Assembly (NCBI RefSeq): GCF_000614545.1
Contig: NZ_BAKW01000008.1
Coordinates: forward strand, 51,475-115,474
Reading direction: 5' to 3'
Length of the DNA: 64,000 bases
From: Asaia platycodi JCM 25414
Lineage (GTDB): Bacteria; Pseudomonadota; Alphaproteobacteria; Acetobacterales; Acetobacteraceae
The position numbers and the translations under genes are program-made. The notes under the pieces are model-generated. The model saw only the letters and a program-made list of their open reading frames with translations. It ran no database searches and had not been told where the DNA came from. This document shows positions 23,225-33,713 of the stretch, in pieces; the stretch's first letter is position 1; each line of letters begins with the position of its first letter.

Positions 23225-25045
23225 TGTGCGGAATTTGCGGCGTCGTCGGGCATCGGAATGCCACTCCGCTTATCGTCGAGGCGCTGCGTCGCCTCGAATA
23301 TCGTGGCTATGATTCAGCCGGTATCGCCAGCCTCGTCGACGGGCAGATTTCCCGTCGCCGTGCGGCAGGAAAGCTGGATAATCTTCAGGCCGTTCTCGAT
23401 GTGCAACCGCTTTCCGGCGTGACGGCCATTGGTCACACACGCTGGGCGACGCATGGACTGCCCAATGAAACCAATGCCCATCCGCATGCAACCGATCGCG
23501 TGGCGATCGTGCACAACGGCATCATCGAGAATTACGAGGAACTCAAGGCCGAGATGCTGGCTGTGGGCCGTCAGTTCTCGTCCGAAACCGATACGGAGTG
23601 CGTGGCGCAGCTCGTCGATTTCTACCTCGATCAAGGGATGTCGCCGCGTGACGCTGCCAGCAAGACGCTCGGCCGTCTGCAAGGGGCCTACGCGATTGCG
23701 ATGATCTTCGCCGGGCATGAGGCTGATGATCGGCGCTCGTCACGGCGCACCTCTTGCTGTCGGTTTCGGCGAAGGAGAGATGTTCCTCGGGTCGGACAGC
23801 CTGGCTCTGGCTCCTCTCGCTCGCAAGATTGCCTATCTCGATGATGGCGACTGGTGCGTGTTGCAGCCCGATAGCGTCGAGTTTTTCGACTCAGCCAATC
23901 TGCGGGTTCAGCGTCCTGTCCAGACCATCGCACTTATGGCCGGTACGGTCGGCAAGGACGGCTATCGCCATTATATGGAGAAGGAACTCCACGAGCATCC
24001 GGTGGTCATCGGACAGACGTTGCAGCGCATCATCGACCCGGTGACGCGCGCGATCAATCTGCCGGCATTTCCCTTCGATCTGGCCGAGCTGCCGCGTGCA
24101 GTGATTACGGCCTGTGGCTCGGCTTTCTACGCCGGTCTGGTTGCCCGATACTGGCTCGAGGCCGAGGCACGTCTGCCGGTCGATATCGATGTCGCGTCGG
24201 AGCTGCGCTATCGCAACCCGCCGCTTACGCCCAAGGGCATGGCGCTGATGATCTCGCAATCGGGCGAGACAGCAGACACGCTGGCCGCCATGCGCAGCCT
24301 GCGCGAGCGCGCGCAGCACATCGTCTCGATCCTCAATGTCGAGGGCAGCACCATGGGGCGCGAAAGCGACGTGGTGCTCGGTGTGGTCGCAGGTCCCGAG
24401 ATCTCGGTCGCCAGCACGAAGGCGTTTACGGCACAGCTTTCGGTTCTCGCGGTGCTGACCATCGCTATTGCACGCGCCCGCGATACGATGTCGGCCAAGC
24501 GGGAGGGCGAGCTGCTGGCCTGCCTGCTCGATCTGCCGTCACGCGCTGCCGAGGTCTTTTCGCGGGCTGGGGCAATTCAAGCCATGGCCGCAGCCGTCGC
24601 CGAGGCGCGCGATGTGCTCTATCTCGGGCGCGGCATCTGCTTTCCTGTCGCTCTCGAAGGGGCGCTCAAGCTCAAGGAAATTTCCTATATCCATGCGGAA
24701 GCCTATGCGGCTGGTGAGATGAAGCACGGGCCGATCTCGCTGATCGACAAGGATGTACCGATCGTCGTCATCGCGCCCTCGACCATCCTGTTCGACAAGA
24801 CGCTGTCGAACATCCAGGAGGCCAAGGCCCGTGGCGGTCGCATCATGGCTTTTACCGACGAGAAGGGCGCCCAGCGCCTGAGCGGTATCGCCGAGCATAT
24901 GGTCATCCTGCCTGATGTCGATCCGTTTGTGGCACCGATCCTTTACACAATTCCCGTGCAGATGCTCGCTTATGAAGTGGCGCTGCGTCGCGGTACGGAT
25001 GTCGATCAGCCCCGCAACCTCGCCAAATCGGTGACCGTGGAGTAA
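23224..25045 (+). CDS. glmS: Glutamine-fructose-6-phosphate aminotransferase (isomerizing), frame broken
   Basis: It makes glucosamine 6-phosphate from fructose 6-phosphate and glutamine, the first step of the amino-sugar path that glmU finishes. It starts MCGICGVVG with the Cys nucleophile next to Met. The glutaminase domain shows LEYRGYDSAG, GHTRWATHG and HNGIIEN. Two SIS domains follow, with SQSGETADT, KAFTAQ and the C-terminal QPRNLAKSVTVE, the invariant end. The frame breaks near 23718 and needs two bases restored (HEGLMIGARHG, from a GGGG run). The repaired length is about 607 residues. Coupling to glmU through TGATG makes the pair an amino-sugar operon. No glmS ribozyme is expected or seen. 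Confidence 0.95.
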
Positions 25046-25077
25046 TCTGCCGTCATAACAGGGCAGGGAAGATCGAC

Positions 25078-26048
25078 ATGGTGGGAACGGGACCGACGAT
25101 ACTCATCCAGGGCGCTGGAGTGGCCGGGCTCGTGACCGCCGTAACCCTTGCCGAACGCGGCGCGCAGGTAACGCTTTACGAAGCGGGGCCGCGTATCGGC
25201 AGCGGCGCCTCGTGGTTTGCTGGCGGTATGCTCGCCCCCTGGTGCGAAGCAGAAGCGCCCCGGAAGAAGTGACCCGTGACTCGCTCGCGTCACTCGCGTG
25301 GTGGGCAGATCATGTGCCCGGTGTCATCCGTAATGGCAGCCTCGTTGTCGCACCGCCGCGCGATCAGGTGGAGCTTACGCGTTTCGGCAAGCGGACCAGC
25401 CATTTCGAAACGCTGGGCTCAGAGGCCATCGCCGCACTCGAGCCCGATCTCGCCGGCCGTTTCGACCGGGCGCTGTTTTTCGCTGAAGAGGGACATGTCG
25501 ATCCGCGTATCGCCCTTGGGCGTCTTAAGGAGCGTCTTCTGATGCTGGGCGGTCATATCAGGCTCGATACGTCGGTGGTTGAGGGCAGTTTCGACTGGGT
25601 GGTCGATTGCACCGGCATTCAGGCGCGCGGTACCGAGCCGGACCTGCGGGGTGTGCGCGGCGAAATGATCCTCGTGCGCTGCCCTGATGTCACGCTTCAT
25701 CGCCCCGTGCGTATGCTGCACCCGCGTATCCCGATCTATATCGTGCCGCGTGAGCACGGTATTTTCATGGTGGGCGCCACGATGGTCGAGAGCGATGACG
25801 GGCGTGAGATCACCGTGCGTGCCATGAGCGAGCTGCTCAATGCGCTTTATACGCTGCACCCGGCCTTTGCCGAGGCGGAAATCATAGAAGCCAATGCGGG
25901 TATCAGGCCGTCTTACCCGGATAATGTGCCGCGCGTTCATCGTGAGGGCCATCACCTGTCGGTCAATGGCATGTATCGTCACGGTTTCCTGCTTTCTCCC
26001 GCGAGAGCTGCGGAAGTGGCGGAGATCATCTTTACACAAGCTGCCTGA
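25078..26048 (+). CDS. thiO: Glycine oxidase ThiO (thiamine thiazole synthesis), frame broken
   Basis: An FAD-dependent oxidase that makes dehydroglycine for the thiazole ring. The Rossmann site is IQGAGVAGLVTAVTLAERGAQ at the N-terminus, followed by GSGASWFAGGMLAPWCEAE (FAD binding). A break near 25258 precedes PEEVTRDSLASLAWW. Later segments are FFAEEGHVDPR, CTGIQARG, MVGATMVESDD and NGMYRHGFLLSPA, all typical of ThiO. It lies 32 bases after glmS and so may be cotranscribed with it, and it heads the thi group thiO-thiS-thiG-thiE. The length, about 323 residues, is normal. Confidence 0.88.
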
Positions 26049-26087
26049 TCCTCGCCACAACAGGGGCGTTTCATGCGGTGCGAGGGA

Positions 26088-26120
26088 GCGTCGGGCTGTT
26101 TCAGTCAGGCAGCCCGACGC
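26088..26120 (+). other. Perfect hairpin between thiO and thiS
   Basis: GCGTCGGGCTG (26088-26098) and CAGCCCGACGC (26110-26120) form a perfect 11-base-pair stem with an 11-base loop, 25 bases before thiS. There is no T run, so it is more likely an mRNA processing, stability or attenuation element than a terminator. It lacks the conserved THI-box core. Confidence 0.6.
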
Positions 26121-26144
26121 AATCAGAAATAGGAGAGAACTGCC

Positions 26145-26342
26145 ATGCAGATCATGGTGAATGACGAGACGAAGCTCATTGCGAGCCGCTTCCTCTCCGA
26201 AGCGCTGATCGAGCTCGGCTATGGCGAAACGAAAGTAGCGACAGCAGTGGACGGCGTTTTCGTGCCTCGTTCGGCGCGGGGAGGCAAGGCGCTGGAAGAG
26301 GGGGCAAGGCTCGAAATTCTTGCGCCGATGCAGGGGGGCTGA
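26145..26342 (+). CDS. thiS: Sulfur carrier protein ThiS
   Basis: A 65-residue ubiquitin-like protein that carries sulfur as a C-terminal thiocarboxylate for thiazole formation by ThiG. It ends in PMQGG, the required di-glycine tail, and has VATAVDGVFVPR in the middle, matching the family core. AGGAGAG precedes the ATG. thiG starts three bases after the stop, so the two are translationally linked. Activation needs ThiF and a sulfur donor, which are not in the window. Confidence 0.93.
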   Translation: MQIMVNDETKLIASRFLSEALIELGYGETKVATAVDGVFVPRSARGGKALEEGARLEILAPMQGG

Positions 26343-26345
26343 CCC

Positions 26346-27118
26346 ATGCGTGTTTACGACGTCGATTTCTCATCGCCGCTCATGCTGGGCACCGCGCTGT
26401 ATGACAGCCCCGCCATTCTCGCAGACTCCGTACGGCGCGGTCGCCTGGCGCGGTAACGGTTTCGCTGCGGCGGGAATCTGCCGGTCTGCAGGCAGGGCAG
26501 GCCTTCTGGGAGCTTGTACGTGGTTTCAATGTCCCTGTTCTGCCGAATACCGCCGGGTGTCACACGGTGCGCGAGGCGGTGACAACCGCCCAGATGGCCC
26601 GTGAGGTATTCGACACCGACTGGGTCAAGCTTGAGGTTATCGGTCAGGGCGATCTGCTGCAGCCCGACGTCTTCGCTCTTGTCGAGGCAGCGCGTATCCT
26701 GAACGAAGAAGGCTTCAAGGTCTTTCCCTATACGACGGAAGATCTCGTTGTGGCCGAGCGTTTGCTGCGTGCCGGCTGCGAGGTGCTCATGCCCTGGGGT
26801 GCACCGATCGGGTCCGGCAGGGGGCTGAACAATCTCTTCGGGTTGCGCGCCCTGCGCGCCCATTTCCCGGAAATTCCGATGGTGATCGATGCCGGAATCG
26901 GGCGTCCATCCCATGCGGTGACGGCGTTCGAGCTGGGCTATGACGCTATTCTGATCAACACGGCGGTCGCAAAGGCGGGTGATCCTGCCGCGATGGCCGA
27001 GGCTTTTCGTCTAGCCTGCGAGGTCGGGCAGTTGGCAAAAGCGGCAGACCCGATGGACGAGCGCGACATGGCCGTTCCTTCGACGCCCACTTTAGGCAAG
27101 GCAAGTTTCGCATCATGA
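26346..27118 (+). CDS. thiG: Thiazole synthase ThiG, frame broken
   Basis: A TIM-barrel enzyme that combines 1-deoxy-D-xylulose 5-phosphate, dehydroglycine and ThiS thiocarboxylate into thiazole phosphate. The N-terminal part reads [21 protein letters not shown] single lost base near 26450 stops the frame; restoring it continues [12 protein letters not shown] and [14 protein letters not shown]. Later segments are WVKLEVIGQ (catalytic Lys), [15 protein letters not shown] and [12 protein letters not shown], then ILINTAVA, all hallmarks of ThiG. The repaired length is about 257 residues. The stop overlaps thiE by four bases (ATGA). Confidence 0.92.
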
Positions 27119-27725
27119 GTTCATTGCTCCCATCCCCGATCTATCCGGTCGTCGATCATCCGCGCTGGGTCGAGCGTCTTGGTGCTGCCGGTGCACGGTT
27201 CATCCAGCTGCGCCTCAAGGACCTCGAGACCGAAACCTTGCGAGCACAGGTAATTGAGGGTCAGGAAGCGGCTGCGCGTCATAACGTGCGTCTTGTTCTC
27301 AACGATTACTGGCAACTCGCTCTCGAACTCGGCATCGACTATATTCACATCGGGCAGGAAGATCTCGATACAACCGATCTCGACCAGATAAGAGCAGCCC
27401 GTATTGCCTTCGGTATCTCGACCCATTCCCATCAGGAACTCGAACGCGCCTTGTCTGTCCGACCCGACTATGTCGCTCTCGGCCCGATCTGGGAGACGAA
27501 GCTCAAGAAGATGATCTGGGAACCTCAGGGCGTCGAGAAGCTGGCAGAATGGCGTCGTATCATTGGCCCCGACATGCCGCTGGTCGCGATTGGGGGCATT
27601 ACCAGGCCCGCGCGCCGTCCTGCATCGCGGCGGGTGCCGATAGTGTTGCGGCGGTTTCCGATTTCATCGCATCGGAGGATCCCGAAAATCAGGTGGAGGC
27701 TTGGTTGAAGGCATGTTCGGGCTGA
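27115..27725 (+). CDS. thiE: Thiamine-phosphate synthase ThiE, frame broken at C-terminus
   Basis: It joins the thiazole and pyrimidine moieties to give thiamine monophosphate. Family marks are RFIQLRLKD (usually QLR-K), [31 protein letters not shown] and [14 protein letters not shown]. The last is a variant of the usual GPIFPTxTK. A base lost near 27604 shifts the end. The correct frame reads [20 protein letters not shown] to a TGA at 27723-27725, giving about 203 residues. It is translationally coupled to thiG and is the last gene of the thi group. The pyrimidine genes thiC and thiD are not in the window. Confidence 0.9.
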
Positions 27726-27832
27726 AAAGCGGTAATATTTCCTTTAAATCGGGGTGTCGCCCTCGCGGAGTCGTGAGGATTCGCGTATAGAGTTTTCATC
27801 TTGCAGGAAATAGGGGAGAACACGCGCGCATG

Positions 27833-30408
27833 ATGGTGACGGGACTGGCTGCCATTATTCTGGCGCTGGCGCTTTTGATGGTGCTCATCAGCGCAGTGCA
27901 GCCTTTGGCCCGTCGGCTCGAGGTATCGGAGACCGTTCTTCTTGCCCTCGCCGGTATCGGCATTGGCGCGGCAGCCGACCTTCTGCTGCGTTCTTCCCTG
28001 ACCGAGATTTTTGACGGCGCCGCCGAGACGCTGCTCTATTTTCCGATCAACAGCGAAGCCTTTCTCCTCATCTTTCTGCCCATACTGGTTTTTCAGGGCG
28101 CGTTGGCAATCGACGTGCGTCGCCTCGCACATGAGACAGCGACAGTACTGCTCCTTGCCGTCGTGGCGGTGCTTGTCTCGACCCTGACCATTGGCGGTGC
28201 GCTTTATCCCTTTGCTGGTCAGTCCATGGTGGTCTGCCTGCTTCTGGCTCGATCGTTGCGACCACCGACCCGTCAGCCGTGGCCGGGATCTTTCGTGAGA
28301 TCGGCGCCGCATCGCGTCTGACCAGACTGGTCGAAGGGGAGGCGTTGCTCAATGACGCTGCAGCTATTGCCATATTCTCCATTCTTCTGGCTTCCGTCAC
28401 ATCGCATCGTCATATCGAGCTCGGCGAGACAGTTATCGACTTCCTGGCCTCATTTGGCGGGGCAATCGTGGTGGGTGTCGCGGTCGGGCGGCTAACGCTG
28501 CTGATGATCGCAGGGCTAGGCGGCTCTGTGGCGGCCGAGATCACGCTCACGCTCGCTTTGCCTTATGTCGTGTACATCATTTGCGATGAATTTCTCGGTT
28601 TCTCCGGTGTGGTGGCAACGGCAGCATCCGGGTTGACGCTCTCGGTTTATGGGCCTTCCACGTTCCGGCCGCAGGTCTGGCGTTTTCTCAACGAGCTCTG
28701 GGTGCAACTCGTCTTCTGGGCGGGCTCACTCGTTTTCGTGCTGGCTTCGATGCTTGTGCCGCGTCTGTTGATTGGTATGACGCGCTGGGACTGCGTGCTT
28801 ATTCTCATTGCAACGGTCGCCGGTCTTCTCGCCCGAGGGGCGGTAGTGTTCGGGCTGCTGCCGATCCTTGCCGCTGCCAAGCTTTCGCCCCCAGTACCCG
28901 CACCGTTCAAGACCACCATGGTCTGGGGCGGGTTACGCGGCGCCATCACGCTCGCTCTGGCACTGGCGGTTACTGAAAATCAGCGCGTCTCGACCTCGAC
29001 GGCCCATTTCATCGGGATCATCGCGACTGGTTTCGTGCTGATCACGCTGCTCGTCAATGGGACGACGCTGCGCTATCTCGTGGTGTTTCTCAAGCTCGAT
29101 CAGCTTCCGGCCATCGATCAGGCCATGCGTCATCAGGTGTTGAGCAGCGGTCTCGCTCAGGTGGCCGAGCGCACCCATGCGCTCGCCGATGAACTCGGTT
29201 TCGGTTCTGGCACACAGCAGACCATTATCGGGCAGATCGAGCGTCGCGCGCAGGAAGAGAGCGAGGCCAATACATTTGATACGGCACTTGGAGACAGGCA
29301 GCGTGTGACGCTCGCCCTGATAACCATTGCCAATCGGGAACGCTCGCTTCTGCTTGACCTGTTCCGTATTCGCGGGCTGTCGCGACGCGTTATGGAAACG
29401 CTTCTGCGCTCGTCCGAGGCGATGGTAGATGGGGCGAGGCTTGAAGGGCGCTATGGCTATGTGCGTGCCCTGCGTCGCCGTTTGCGTCCGACGATGCGCT
29501 TTCGCGTGGCCCAGATGCTGCATCAGCGTTTTCATATCGACAAGCCGCTGATGTACTGCATGTCGGAGCGCTTCGAGATGCTGGTTATCGCCCATCTGGT
29601 CTCGCTCTCGCTCATGCGCTTCATGCATGAGCGTCTGGAGCCGACGCTGGGCAACCGTATTGGTGAGATTGTCTCCGAGGTTCTGGGGCGTCAGCGTCGC
29701 ATGCTAGACGATGCGCTCGAGATGATGCGTCTGCATTATCAGGGATATTCCGAGGCGCTCGAAAGCCGCATTCTGCATCAGATTGCACTGCGGCTTGAGG
29801 AAGAGGAATACGACGAACTCCTTTCCGATAATCTCGTCAGTGAAGAGCTGTATCGTGAGCTGCTGAAAGATGTCGAAAAGCGTCAGGAGCGCCTCGAGAA
29901 GCCGCTACGCTTCAATATCAAGAGCGGCATCGAGCAGCGGCTTCGTTCTTTTCCGGCTTTTCGTGGCGTGCCCGACGGGGTGTTGCACGATCTGGCGATG
30001 AATATTTCCCTGCGTTTTGCGTCACCCGGTGAGGTGCTTCTGCGCCGCAACGGCAAGATCAAGGTGATTTATGCCGTGGTGGCGGGTCTCGCCGAGGTGC
30101 ACATCGCTGAGCAGGATGTGCAGTTCGGGGCAGGGGATCTGATCGGGGCAGCGTCGCTCATCAACCAGACGCAGTCGCGTGGCACGGTTCGGACGATGCA
30201 ATTCTGTCATCTCTTGGCCATCCCGTCGAATTTGTTCATGCGTCTGGTCGAGGAATATCCGATTGTGCGCCGCACGATCGATGAGCGCGCAGAGGCGCGT
30301 CTCGTTGAAGGGCACAAGCTGTCTCTGGTGCTCGGCGGAAACAAGGAGCCTTTCATCCCGGCGCGTGAACTCATCAGATCAGGCGATAAGGACGCCAAAC
30401 CCGACTGA
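27833..30408 (+). CDS. CPA1 cation/proton antiporter with C-terminal cyclic-nucleotide-binding-like domain, frame broken
   Basis: A Na+(K+)/H+ antiporter in the inner membrane. The first 430 residues hold about twelve helices. After a break near 28247 (restoring G gives LLLGSIVATTDPSAVAG) the CPA1 signature EGEALLNDAAAIAIF with the ion-binding Asp appears, followed by KTTMVWGGLRGAITLALAL. A long helical cytoplasmic part follows, and then residues about 700-830 resemble a cNMP-binding domain (FPAFRGVPDGVLHDLA, FASPGEVLLRRNGK, IGAASLINQ). The canonical FGELAL phosphate cassette is replaced by IGAASL, so true cAMP binding is doubtful. The total is about 859 residues, like plant SOS1-type antiporters. 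An alternative ATG is three bases upstream, at 27830. Confidence 0.85.
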
Positions 30409-30878
30409 TCACGAGCAGTAGAACGGATGCGCCGCATCTGCACATATCTCGCCGCGAAAAACGTCATGATCACTGGCGATGTAGTTTTACCTTCATGAAC
30501 CGATGATCTTGGCCAGTCTGCTGGCTCGACCGACTTCTGCTGGGCGGAGCGGGGCGAGAATTTTGGACATCTGAGCGTCTGCAGGATCTACGGGTGTTGA
30601 TCGGCTCGAAACGACGGTGAAAAAAAAGGGGCCACTCATCGTCCACACCGGGCCCAATCGCATGCTCTGGCTGTGTTGAGAGTTGTGTCGGAAAGACTCT
30701 GCTTGTGGATAATTCCTGTCGTCTGATCTGGAGCCAGGACTGCCGCACGGCAGGCAAACTCCCTTCTGAAGCGAATAAATAAAAGTTCGATAAGATATAT
30801 TATGCCAACTCGTGTGTGGGGATCATAGACAGCCCGAAAGCTGTCTATGGCGTTTGTCATCAATTTTGGCTTCCGCGG
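30409..30878. other. Convergent intergenic region with one DnaA box and a hairpin
   Basis: A 470-base gap between the antiporter and the minus-strand spoVR gene, both ending here. It holds a perfect DnaA-box sequence TGTGGATAA at 30704-30712 and an AT-rich stretch (30772-30805). A strong hairpin stands near its right end. No open frame looks coding. Nothing else was recognised. Confidence 0.5.
30824..30849 (-). terminator. Perfect hairpin after spoVR
   Basis: CATAGACAGC (30824-30833) pairs with GCTGTCTATG (30840-30849) over ten perfect base pairs with a six-base loop CCGAAA, 29 bases past the spoVR stop. No T run follows on the minus strand, so it may slow or end transcription of the stress operon, or protect the 3' end. 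Confidence 0.65.
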
Positions 30879-32385
30879 TCACGCCAGCGCGTAGCTTCCA
30901 AGCTCTGCGCTTGTCTGGCTGTCGACTTCCTTCAGGATCACACCGTAGCCCCACAGAGCGCCCAGATGTTCCAGCGTCAGCCTTGCATCCGTAGGTTGCA
31001 GAAGCTTGCCGGGTCTCGTGCGATGCTCGAGGCGCAGAATGCGGTCGCCTGTCAGATCGGCGCCAACAATTTCGATCTCCTCGGCCAGCAACCCTGGATC
31101 GTATGACGAAGCGACCGAACGCCGTATGTCACGATAGCCCGCCTCATCGTGAATCGCGTCAACCAGCAGATAAGGCTGAGACAGATCGTCTTCGAGGCGA
31201 AAAAGACGAAAATCGCGCATGACCTTGGGAGAGAGAAATTGCTGCACAAAACTCTCATCGCGATATTCTGCCCAAGCATGATGCAACGTACCGACCGGAT
31301 CGAGATTGCCTGCGTGGTCGGGAAACCACAACCTGTCCTCTTCCGTAGGATCGGTGCATACACGGGCGATATCGGTCATCATGGCGAAGCCAGCGCATAG
31401 GGATTGAAGTTCGGCCCTCCCCCCTCATCGAAGCCCCTCTGGGTGATGACGTTACTGGTGGAATGGATAACCTCCAGTATCGCGGCATCGTCGATCAGTT
31501 TTTTGTCGTGCAGGCGATGCATGATGAAATTATGCACCCATGTGGCGCAGCCTTCATTCATCAGCTTGGCCTGAGGCTGCGGGTAGAAATATTGTGAGAT
31601 CAAGCGCACGATACGAATAATCTCGCGTTCCCAGTTCGCCAGTCTGGGCGCATTTTTTTCCAGGAAATAGAGAATATTCTCCTCTGGCAGGCCGAGAGCC
31701 GTGATCTGGTCGCCTGAATCCGCGGTGTCATGAGCTGGTTTCTGCCCCTCTGGCAGGGTACGCCAGAGATCATTGAATTGCTCATCCTCATAAGCGCGTC
31801 GCTCGCGGGCGCGCTCTTGCTCCTGACGCAGATCGAGACGCTTGCTGCCAGTGTGCCGGTCGACCCCTTGGTTTTGCAGGGCATGAGCAGCGTCCAGAAT
31901 GCGCTCGACGGCTTTGATGCCATATCTCTCCTCGCAACGGGCGACATAGCCACGAGCAAATTCGAGATAATCCAGAATCTGCGTTGAATCCGTCCACTCG
32001 CGGAACAGGCGGTTGTTCTTGAAGAAATGATTATGGCCGAATGCTGCGTGAGCAATCACCAGCGCCTGCATGGTCGCGGTGTTTTCTTCCATCAGATAGC
32101 TGATGCAGGGGCTCGAATTGATCACGACCTCATAGGCCAGACCCATCAGCCCGCGCTTATAGGCGTTCTCATGCGAGACAAAGCGCTTGCCCGCTGACCA
32201 GTGCGGATAGCTGATCGCATGCCGTGTGAGGTATAGACGTCGAGCATCTGCTCGGAGGTGATGATTTCGATCCGGTTGGGATAGGTGTCGAGTTTGAGCT
32301 CCTCGCTCGCTATGCGGTCGATTTCGCCATAGCAGTCGCGCAGGATCGGGAAACTCCAGTCGGTGCCTGTATAGAGCATGCTCAC
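30879..32385 (-). CDS. SpoVR family protein, frame broken
   Basis: SpoVR is a widespread protein of unknown chemistry, linked to spore cortex formation in Bacillus and to stationary-phase or stress survival in proteobacteria. The GTG at 32385 overlaps the yeaH stop (GTGA); an ATG six bases on is an alternative. Segments include MLDVYTSHGMP, SYPHWSAGKRFV, VINSSPCISYLMEEN, AFGHNHFFKNN, KLMNEGCATWVHN, GGGPNFNPYALGF and, near the end, LEHRTRPGKLL. Two one-base losses (near 32219 and near 31390) break the frame. The repaired length, about 502 residues, is normal. It is the third gene of prkA-yeaH-spoVR. Confidence 0.9.
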
Positions 32386-33691
32386 TCCCCTGCCCGTTCG
32401 GTTGTCCGACGGGCAAAAAGATCTCTGAAGACCGGAAAAATATCGCGTCGGTCCTGCACCTGACGCATGGCGAGGTGGGGCGTGCTATCGGCAATGATTT
32501 TATAACCGCGCCAAAGATCGGTCTCGCTACGCAAAAGTGCCCCGCTGATACTGACCTCGACATAGGCGAAATACTGCACGACCGGCAGGATAGCTTCGGT
32601 CATCAAGCGGTTGACCTTGCTCATATCGGATGAAATATTGTCGCCATCCGACACCTGCGCGACATAGATATTCCATTTATCGGCGGGATAGCGTGCGTGC
32701 TGCACGTCATGCATGAGGTCGAGTGCTGTCGAGACAACGGTGCCGCCGGTGCGCGGATCTGTGAAAAACACGTCTTCATCGACCTCCTCCGCAGTTTCGG
32801 CGTGGCGGATGAACACGATTTCGAGCTTTTCGTAGCGTTTTTCGAGAAAGACATGCAGCAGCATGAAGAATTGCTTGCCCAGCTCCTTCATTTTCTCGGT
32901 CATGGAACCCGAGACGTCCATGATGCAGAAAATTACCGCCTGAGTGGTCGGCTTGGGCACTGGCGTGAAGCGGCGATAACGCAAATCGACCGGGTCCACC
33001 CAGGGAATACGTGCCAGTCGCTGACGCAGAAGGTTTCTGCTCTCGCGCAGCTCCTGCAGACGCAGGAATTGCGTATCCGATAACGGGCGTTCTTCCTCAA
33101 GTGCCGTAATTTCGGTTTCTATCTCGATCAGTTCCTGAGGTTTCGGGCGCTTGAGCCCGATGCGCCGCCCCATGGAGCGTCGCATGGTGCGCCCGAGATC
33201 AATCTGCGAGGGAGAGCCGTCGCTCGTCAGGCCAGAGCGACTTGTAGCGAGCGATGAGGTCGCGGCGACTTCACGTTTGACGAGATCGGGAAGCTCCAGA
33301 TCGTCAAAAAACAGATCGAGAAACTCTTCGCGTGAGAGAACAAAACGATAGGAATCCTCGCCGCCGCCCTGATCGCCGGCACCGCTCCCCTCGCCGCCTC
33401 CCTCACCTGCGCCTCCCGGCGGGCGGCGCAGGCGATCGCCCTTGACGAACTCCTTGTTGCCGGGCAGTACGAAACTACGGGCTCCAGCACTGAAATACCT
33501 GTGAAAACTGGGCTCGTGCAGCACATCTGCCGGGATCGAGACCGCGCTATCCTGCCCGATCTCGCGAATGCGCCCTGCGCCGCGGCGTCTCGCACCGCTG
33601 TCTGTATGGCTTGGCGCGCCCTCGTCAGGACGCGCTGGCGGTTTTCGGTGTTCTTGCCGTGCGGGTTCGGGCGCCTGTCTATGATTTCCAT
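32382..33691 (-). CDS. YeaH-type VWA-like protein (DUF444), frame broken
   Basis: A cytoplasmic protein with a von Willebrand A-like domain. The start ATG at 33691 reads MEIIDRRPNPHGKN, and the frame breaks near 33573; restoring a G gives GRIREIGQDSAVSIPADVLHEPSF, as in YeaH. A Gly-rich linker (GGAGEGGGEGSGAGDQGGG) follows. The domain carries the MIDAS-type motif CIMDVSGSMTEKMK and FFTDPRTGGTVVSTAL. The length is about 436 residues. It sits 22 bases after prkA and four bases into spoVR. In Escherichia coli yeaG (a prkA homologue) and yeaH form an operon induced by nitrogen starvation and stationary phase; here spoVR joins it. Confidence 0.9.
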
Positions 33692-33713
33692 GAAACGCTC
33701 CGTTATCGAGAGA

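Noticed and set aside
23690..23730. Possible programmed frameshift in glmS
   Set aside because: No slippery heptamer with a downstream pseudoknot is seen, and the same kind of break recurs in dozens of unrelated genes.
26049..26144. TPP riboswitch before thiS
   Set aside because: The conserved THI-box core and paired stems are missing; only a simple hairpin is present.
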